A DNA stretch of 11,450 nt from Chloroflexota bacterium. GTDB lineage: Bacteria; Chloroflexota; Dehalococcoidia; JACQTR01. The stretch spans positions 1 through 11,450 of the forward strand of contig JACQTR010000204.1 of assembly GCA_016210705.1 (NCBI GenBank). The letters are read 5' to 3'. A program made the position numbers and the translations under genes. Positions 7,858-11,450 of the stretch are shown piece after piece; position 1 is the stretch's first letter, and each line of letters begins with the position of its first letter. Under the pieces are notes generated by a model. It saw only the letters and a list, made by a program, of their open reading frames with translations. It ran no database searches and was not told the origin of the DNA.

Positions 7858-9438
7858 ATGGCGTGGAATGTATTGGTGACCGAACCTATAGACAATGCTG
7901 GCCTTGAGGTGCTCCGTCAGTATGCCACGGTGGATGTAAAGACGGGCCTGACCCCTGAGGAATTGAAAAGTATTATCGGGGGCTACTATGGTCTAATAGT
8001 GCGCAGTCAAACTAAAGTAACTGCGGAGATAATTGCTGCTGGCAGTCGGCTCCAGGTTATTGGCCGAGCTGGGGTGGGGGTAGATAATATCGACCTCGAG
8101 GCTGCCACTAGGTCGGGTATTATAGTGGTTAACGCCCCCCTGGGCAACGCTATTTCCGCTGCTGAGCATACTCTGGCCCTTCTTTTGGCCTTAAGCCGGC
8201 ATATTCCACAAGCTAATGCTACCCTGAGAGCTGGCGAATGGCGAAGGGCCAATTTTATGGGTACGGAGGTGCGACACAAAACCCTAGGTATCATCGGCTT
8301 GGGCCAAGTTGGTACTGAAGTGGCCCGTCGGGCCAAAGGCCTGGAGATGAATATCATAGCCCACGATCCCTTTGTCTCTTACGACTATGCGCGCAATTTG
8401 GGCGTCGAGTTGGTTTCCAAGGAAGAGCTTCTTCGTCAATCCGATTTTATTTCCCTGCATGTTTCCTTAACGGCCGCAACCAAGGGCATGATCGGCCGAA
8501 AAGAGCTGGCGATGGTTAAACCTACGGCTTATCTGATCAACACCGCACGCGGCGGCATTGTCGACGAAGCTGCCCTCTATGCGGCGGTGGAGGAGGGCCA
8601 ACTAGCAGGGGCGGCTTTAGATGTCTTTTCTCAGGAGCCACCCTCCCCGAGCCAGCTCCCGAAAAGCGATAAGATCATCGTTACTCCCCATCTGGGGGCG
8701 TCCACAGTGGAGGCCCAAACCACTGTTGCAGTGGATTTGGCCCAACAGATTATTGCTGTCCTTGATGGTCAGTTAGCCCGTTACGCCGTCAACGCCCCCT
8801 TTATTCCTCCGGAAACCCTGGCCATGGTTAGACCGTTTTTGGAAGTGGCTACCAAAGTGGGGAGATTGTGCACCCAACTGGTGGAAGGCCAGTTGGGTAA
8901 TATCATTATAAAGTACGATGGAGACATCGCCAATTACGATACTACCGCTTTAAAGGCGGCCACCATCTGTGGGCTGATGGAGCCAGTAACCGAGGGACGG
9001 GTAAATCTCATCAACGCCAGCGTTATTGCCGCCCAGCGAGGGCTGCGGATCACCGAGCAAAAGGGTACCGTTTCTGAAAATTACGGGAGCCTGATCACGG
9101 TGGAGGTAGCCACCAGTGCTGGGGTCACGGCGGTGGCTGGTACCCTCATGAGAGATAGACCCTACGTCGTAAAGGTAAATGATTACTGGATTGAGTTTGA
9201 GCCCAGTCCTGGCTATTGGCTCTTTAATTATCACCGCGACCGCCCTGGCCTTATCGGGGCTGTGGGCACCATATTGGGCAATATGGATATCAATATCGGA
9301 TTCATGCAGGTGAGCCGCCTTCAGGCGCGTGGGTCAGCCCTTATGATATTAGGTTTGGATGAGCCTTTGGCTGAAGAGCAAAGGCAACAGATTCTTGCTC
9401 TTCCCGAGGTCTATACTGTAAAAGTAGTAAAGCTCTGA
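7858..9438 (+). CDS. serA: D-3-phosphoglycerate dehydrogenase, long form with ASB and ACT domains
   Basis: The enzyme oxidises 3-phosphoglycerate to 3-phosphohydroxypyruvate with NAD+, the first step of serine synthesis. The 526 residues match the long form (as in Bacillus and Mycobacterium). Seen: substrate-domain RSQTKV and RAGVGVDNID (70-79), Rossmann GLGQVG (147-152) with the NAD-ribose acid Asp170, and the catalytic set Arg231 (NTARGG), Glu260 (QEPP) and His278 (TPHLGAST). Residues about 320-450 form the ASB (intervening) domain and about 455-526 an ACT domain (HRDRPGLIGAVG, 459-470), which usually binds serine for feedback inhibition. TAGGAG precedes the ATG. It lies between the aminotransferase (28 bp) and the alpha/beta hydrolase (15 bp). 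Confidence 0.97.
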   Translation: MAWNVLVTEPIDNAGLEVLRQYATVDVKTGLTPEELKSIIGGYYGLIVRSQTKVTAEIIAAGSRLQVIGRAGVGVDNIDLEAATRSGIIVVNAPLGNAISAAEHTLALLLALSRHIPQANATLRAGEWRRANFMGTEVRHKTLGIIGLGQVGTEVARRAKGLEMNIIAHDPFVSYDYARNLGVELVSKEELLRQSDFISLHVSLTAATKGMIGRKELAMVKPTAYLINTARGGIVDEAALYAAVEEGQLAGAALDVFSQEPPSPSQLPKSDKIIVTPHLGASTVEAQTTVAVDLAQQIIAVLDGQLARYAVNAPFIPPETLAMVRPFLEVATKVGRLCTQLVEGQLGNIIIKYDGDIANYDTTALKAATICGLMEPVTEGRVNLINASVIAAQRGLRITEQKGTVSENYGSLITVEVATSAGVTAVAGTLMRDRPYVVKVNDYWIEFEPSPGYWLFNYHRDRPGLIGAVGTILGNMDINIGFMQVSRLQARGSALMILGLDEPLAEEQRQQILALPEVYTVKVVKL

Positions 9439-9453
9439 GATCGAGGATTAAGG

Positions 9454-10332
9454 ATGCTTGAGGGGGTAACCATAGTTGGGGTGAACTTCCCCAGCCAAGG
9501 AGAGAAGCTACGGGGGGAGCTTATTCTGCCTAAAGCTGATAAAGCAGTCCCCGGTGTGTTGCTCTGCCACGGGATGGCCTCCGACCGTCGTGCCATGAAG
9601 CCCAGCGCCCTTAGCTTGGCCCGCCGGGGTATAGCTAGTCTCACCTTCGATTTTCGCGGCCATGGGGAAAGCTCTGGTCTCTGCGATGGTGACACCGTGG
9701 CCGACGTTATCGCTGCCTGGGACTATTTTCGGCAGTGGCCTCCTATAGACCCCCAGCGGGTGGCTTTGGTGGGGCATAGCATGGGGGCGATGTCGGCCCT
9801 TATTGCCGCTCCTAAGTTAGAGGGTATGGCGGCTTTAGTTTCCCTGGCCGCTCCCCCAGACCTGGACGAGGTGGAAATGGAAGATTTTTTGAGCTTTTCA
9901 CAAAGGGTTATGCAAAGAGAAACCCCCGTAGTCGAGTACCCGCGAGTGGGTCGGTTGCCCTATCTGGGGAAGATCCACGGTACGATGTCCTGGCTGTGGA
10001 TGTGGATGCGAGGTTACAGCCTACGAATCAATTGGTTGAAATGCTGGGAGCTATGGCGAGCCCTAAAAATATCGGCGGCCTTGCCCCGGCTAAAACCCTG
10101 CCCCTTGCTTTTTGTCCACTGTCGGGGAGATAAGGCCACCCCTTACCAGGCCTCGATCAACCTTTATGAGAAGGCCAAGCCGCCTAAAGAACTGCTGATA
10201 GCGGAAGGCGGCTTTCATGCGGCCCCTCTTTTCCCGGGTAGGGTAAGGCGAAAGTGGCTAAACTGGCTAGCATCGAATCTAGTCGCTGGGGCTTCTAATC
10301 ATCGCAAAGTGCCTGGGGTACCCCAACCCTAG
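9454..10332 (+). CDS. alpha/beta hydrolase, serine-dependent, substrate unknown
   Basis: A 292-residue cytoplasmic hydrolase without signal peptide. The triad is complete: nucleophile Ser109 in GHSMG, Asp226 in RGDKATP, His255 in GGFHAAP; His39-Gly40 gives the oxyanion region and FDFRGHGES (65-73) is typical of the esterase/acyl-peptidase-like group. The cap region is tryptophan-rich: Trp180, 182, 184, 194, 198 and 201. Such enzymes hydrolyse esters, thioesters or amides, and the substrate cannot be read from the sequence. GAGGATTAAGG precedes the ATG, 15 bp after serA, so it is co-transcribed with serine genes although it is not a known step of that pathway. Its TAG stop is in the same frame as the downstream phosphatase (see findings). 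Confidence 0.9.
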   Translation: MLEGVTIVGVNFPSQGEKLRGELILPKADKAVPGVLLCHGMASDRRAMKPSALSLARRGIASLTFDFRGHGESSGLCDGDTVADVIAAWDYFRQWPPIDPQRVALVGHSMGAMSALIAAPKLEGMAALVSLAAPPDLDEVEMEDFLSFSQRVMQRETPVVEYPRVGRLPYLGKIHGTMSWLWMWMRGYSLRINWLKCWELWRALKISAALPRLKPCPLLFVHCRGDKATPYQASINLYEKAKPPKELLIAEGGFHAAPLFPGRVRRKWLNWLASNLVAGASNHRKVPGVPQP

Positions 10333-10334
10333 AC

Positions 10335-10341
10335 GGGAGGG
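10335..10341 (+). promoter_or_regulatory. ribosome binding site of the phosphatase gene
   Basis: GGGAGGG lies 2 bp after the hydrolase stop. Its last G is 6 bases before the ATC at 10348, a normal spacing, 3 before GTT 10345 and 0 before ATT 10342. It argues for independent initiation of the phosphatase near 10345-10348 rather than far downstream. Confidence 0.6.
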
Positions 10342-10347
10342 ATTGTT

Positions 10348-10989
10348 ATCGCTACCACCCTCATCCTCGTCCGTCACGCTGAGAGCACATGGAATCCCAC
10401 CGGACGTTATCAGGGGCGAATTGACACCGAACTTTCGGAGCAAGGCCAGCGACAGGCCTTTTTAGTAGCAGAAAGGTTACGCCTTCTACCATTAAACGTT
10501 ATTTTTACGAGTCCTTTGCGTAGGGCGCTGCATACCGCTATTGCCATTAGTTCTCCGCATAACTTGGATGTCCGGGTCGAAAATGACCTCACTGAAATCG
10601 ACCATGGTGCTTGGGGCGGTCTTCTCAAGGAAGAGGTGGAAAAGCGCTTTGGCCCCATCCTTCAACAATGGTTAATGAAGCCCTCTCAAGTACAAATGCC
10701 GGGAGGCGAAAGCTTGTTTCAGGTTAGCCAAAGGGCCAGCGGCGTGATTCAACGCATTCTAGCTAGTTATTCAGAGGGTAGGGTGGCTGTTTGCACCCAT
10801 GATGCCGTACTTAAGGCTATCCTCCTTCAGGCCCTTGGCCTCAACCTGGACAGTTTTTGGAATCTAGGGATAGATAATGCTTCTATAAGCATTCTGGAGT
10901 TCGACGCTGGTGATGTGCGCTTGGTGGTTCTTAATGATACTTGTCATTTAGGAGGGCTTCGGTCAGCCACCAGCGAGCAAGCTCTGTGA
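10348..10989 (+). CDS. histidine-phosphatase-family enzyme, probable metal-independent phosphoserine phosphatase; no standard start codon
   Basis: This is a phosphoglycerate-mutase-like (histidine phosphatase) enzyme of about 213 residues. Numbered from ATC 10348: catalytic RHAE with His10, substrate WNPTGRYQG, SPLRRALHTA, the acid Glu83 and His86 in EIDHG, and second histidine His151 in CTHDAV. GGES, DNAS and a C-terminal TCHLG (Cys199, His200) strongly recall the iPSP (PspA) of Hydrogenobacter thermophilus, where the EIDHG histidine and the C-terminal region are reported as important for phosphoserine. That comparison is from memory. With the aminotransferase and serA upstream it would complete serine synthesis: phosphoserine to serine. 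No in-frame ATG, GTG or TTG exists between the upstream TAG (10330-10332) and RHAE; the first TTG (10516) would delete the catalytic histidine. ATC 10348 is chosen for spacing to GGGAGGG; ATT 10342 and GTT 10345 are alternatives. Confidence 0.85.
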   Translation: MATTLILVRHAESTWNPTGRYQGRIDTELSEQGQRQAFLVAERLRLLPLNVIFTSPLRRALHTAIAISSPHNLDVRVENDLTEIDHGAWGGLLKEEVEKRFGPILQQWLMKPSQVQMPGGESLFQVSQRASGVIQRILASYSEGRVAVCTHDAVLKAILLQALGLNLDSFWNLGIDNASISILEFDAGDVRLVVLNDTCHLGGLRSATSEQAL

Positions 10990-10998
10990 GGGCTAGCT

Positions 10999-11450
10999 TC
11001 AAAAATGTTTTAGTGGTTTGAGGACGACCCTTTGCACTTGAAAGAGTTGATTTATGCCTTTCTCCGCCAAGTCCAATAGAGCGTTGGCCGTGGTTCGAGG
11101 AAAGGGTTTTCCCTCAGCGGTGCCTTGTATCTCCACGTATTCGCTACGATTGGTGAGGGCCACGTTAAAGTCCACCTCGGCGCGGCAGTCCTCTTCGTAG
11201 CAAAGATCCAACATAGGCTCTCCTTCTATAATGCCTACGCTGGTGGCTGCTATAGCCCCAATCAAGGGAACGGAAGAGAGGATACCCCGTGTCACCAAAG
11301 TGTGGAAAGCTTGAACTAAGGCTACGTAAGAGGCAGTGATTGCCGCTGTCCTAGTGCCGCCGTCTGCCTGAAGGACATCGCAATCCACTACGATGCTATT
11401 TTCTCCCAAACTTTCCAGGTCGGTGATCGCCCGTAGGCAGCGCCCCACTA
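10999..11450 (-). CDS. rph: RNase PH, C-terminal two thirds (5' end outside the window)
   Basis: RNase PH trims tRNA 3' ends by phosphorolysis and works as a hexamer. About 150 residues are visible: GRCLRAITDLESLGENSI, the DCDVLQADGGTRTAAIT block with the phosphate-binding GGTRT arginine, the metal/catalytic acidic region DLCYEEDCRAEVDFNV, and the family end block VEIQGTAEGKPF followed by LLDLAEKGINQL. The usual length is about 240 residues, so the first ~90 lie beyond 11450; the GTG at 11448 is an internal valine, not the start. It converges with the phosphatase gene, the two stops being only 9 bp apart. Confidence 0.96.
   Translation of the reverse strand, partial: VGRCLRAITDLESLGENSIVVDCDVLQADGGTRTAAITASYVALVQAFHTLVTRGILSSVPLIGAIAATSVGIIEGEPMLDLCYEEDCRAEVDFNVALTNRSEYVEIQGTAEGKPFPRTTANALLDLAEKGINQLFQVQRVVLKPLKHF

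Noticed and set aside
10516..10989. Phosphatase starting at TTG 10516
   Set aside because: It would remove the catalytic RHAE motif and the substrate-binding WNPTGRYQG segment that are clearly encoded in frame just upstream.
10979..11003. Possible bidirectional terminator (AAGCT...AGCTT) between the phosphatase and rph
   Set aside because: The stem is only 5 bp and no T run follows on either strand.

Overview
The window is a gene-dense piece of a bacterial chromosome of medium G+C content. It holds 12 protein genes, two of them cut by the window ends, and no RNA genes, insertion sequences or CRISPR. The content is core metabolism and information processing: pyridoxal phosphate (PLP) synthesis, thymidylate kinase, gyrase, serine biosynthesis and RNase PH. 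The combination suggests Chloroflexota, probably a Dehalococcoidia-like lineage: a SpoIIIAA/Ycf45-type ATPase with an R3H tail beside tmk, a long SerA behind a class V aminotransferase, and a GyrA with Ala-Pro in the quinolone pocket. This is an inference from remembered families, not a database result.

Left part, minus strand (6482 down to 1): one tightly packed run reads pdxS, pdxT, a two-part GNAT-like protein, the R3H ATPase, tmk, a 68-residue two-helix membrane protein, a TPR protein with a very acidic tail, and the 5' part of gyrA. The first five genes are 1-12 bp apart or overlap (ATGA at pdxT/GNAT), so they look like one translationally coupled operon. The gaps before the TPR gene (87 bp) and gyrA (45 bp) are larger and could hold internal promoters, but none is convincing. 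The operon starts at a good sigma70-type promoter (TTGTCA-17-TACAAT) 5' of pdxS.

Middle (6483-6713): a 231 bp divergent control region with the pdxS promoter, a perfect 10 bp palindrome, a degenerate palindromic repeat-like stretch, and a second promoter (TTGACC-18-TATATT) facing right.

Right part, plus strand (6714-10989): class V aminotransferase, serA, an alpha/beta hydrolase and a histidine-type phosphatase that closely resembles the metal-independent phosphoserine phosphatase of Hydrogenobacter. These supply all three steps of the phosphorylated serine pathway (3-phosphoglycerate to serine), with the hydrolase as an unexplained fourth member. The phosphatase is the oddest gene: it has no ATG, GTG or TTG between the upstream in-frame TAG and its catalytic RHAE motif. 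It must therefore use a rare start codon, be read through from the hydrolase, or contain a sequence error. A minus-strand rph fragment (RNase PH) converges on the serine operon 9 bp away and runs off the right edge.

Logic of the layout: PLP synthase and a PLP-dependent serine-pathway enzyme are transcribed back to back from one short control region, so cofactor supply and serine synthesis may be regulated together. I see no clearly novel defence or mobile system. The most useful leads are the phosphatase start, the serine operon's composition, the A10 tract inside tmk and the divergent control region.
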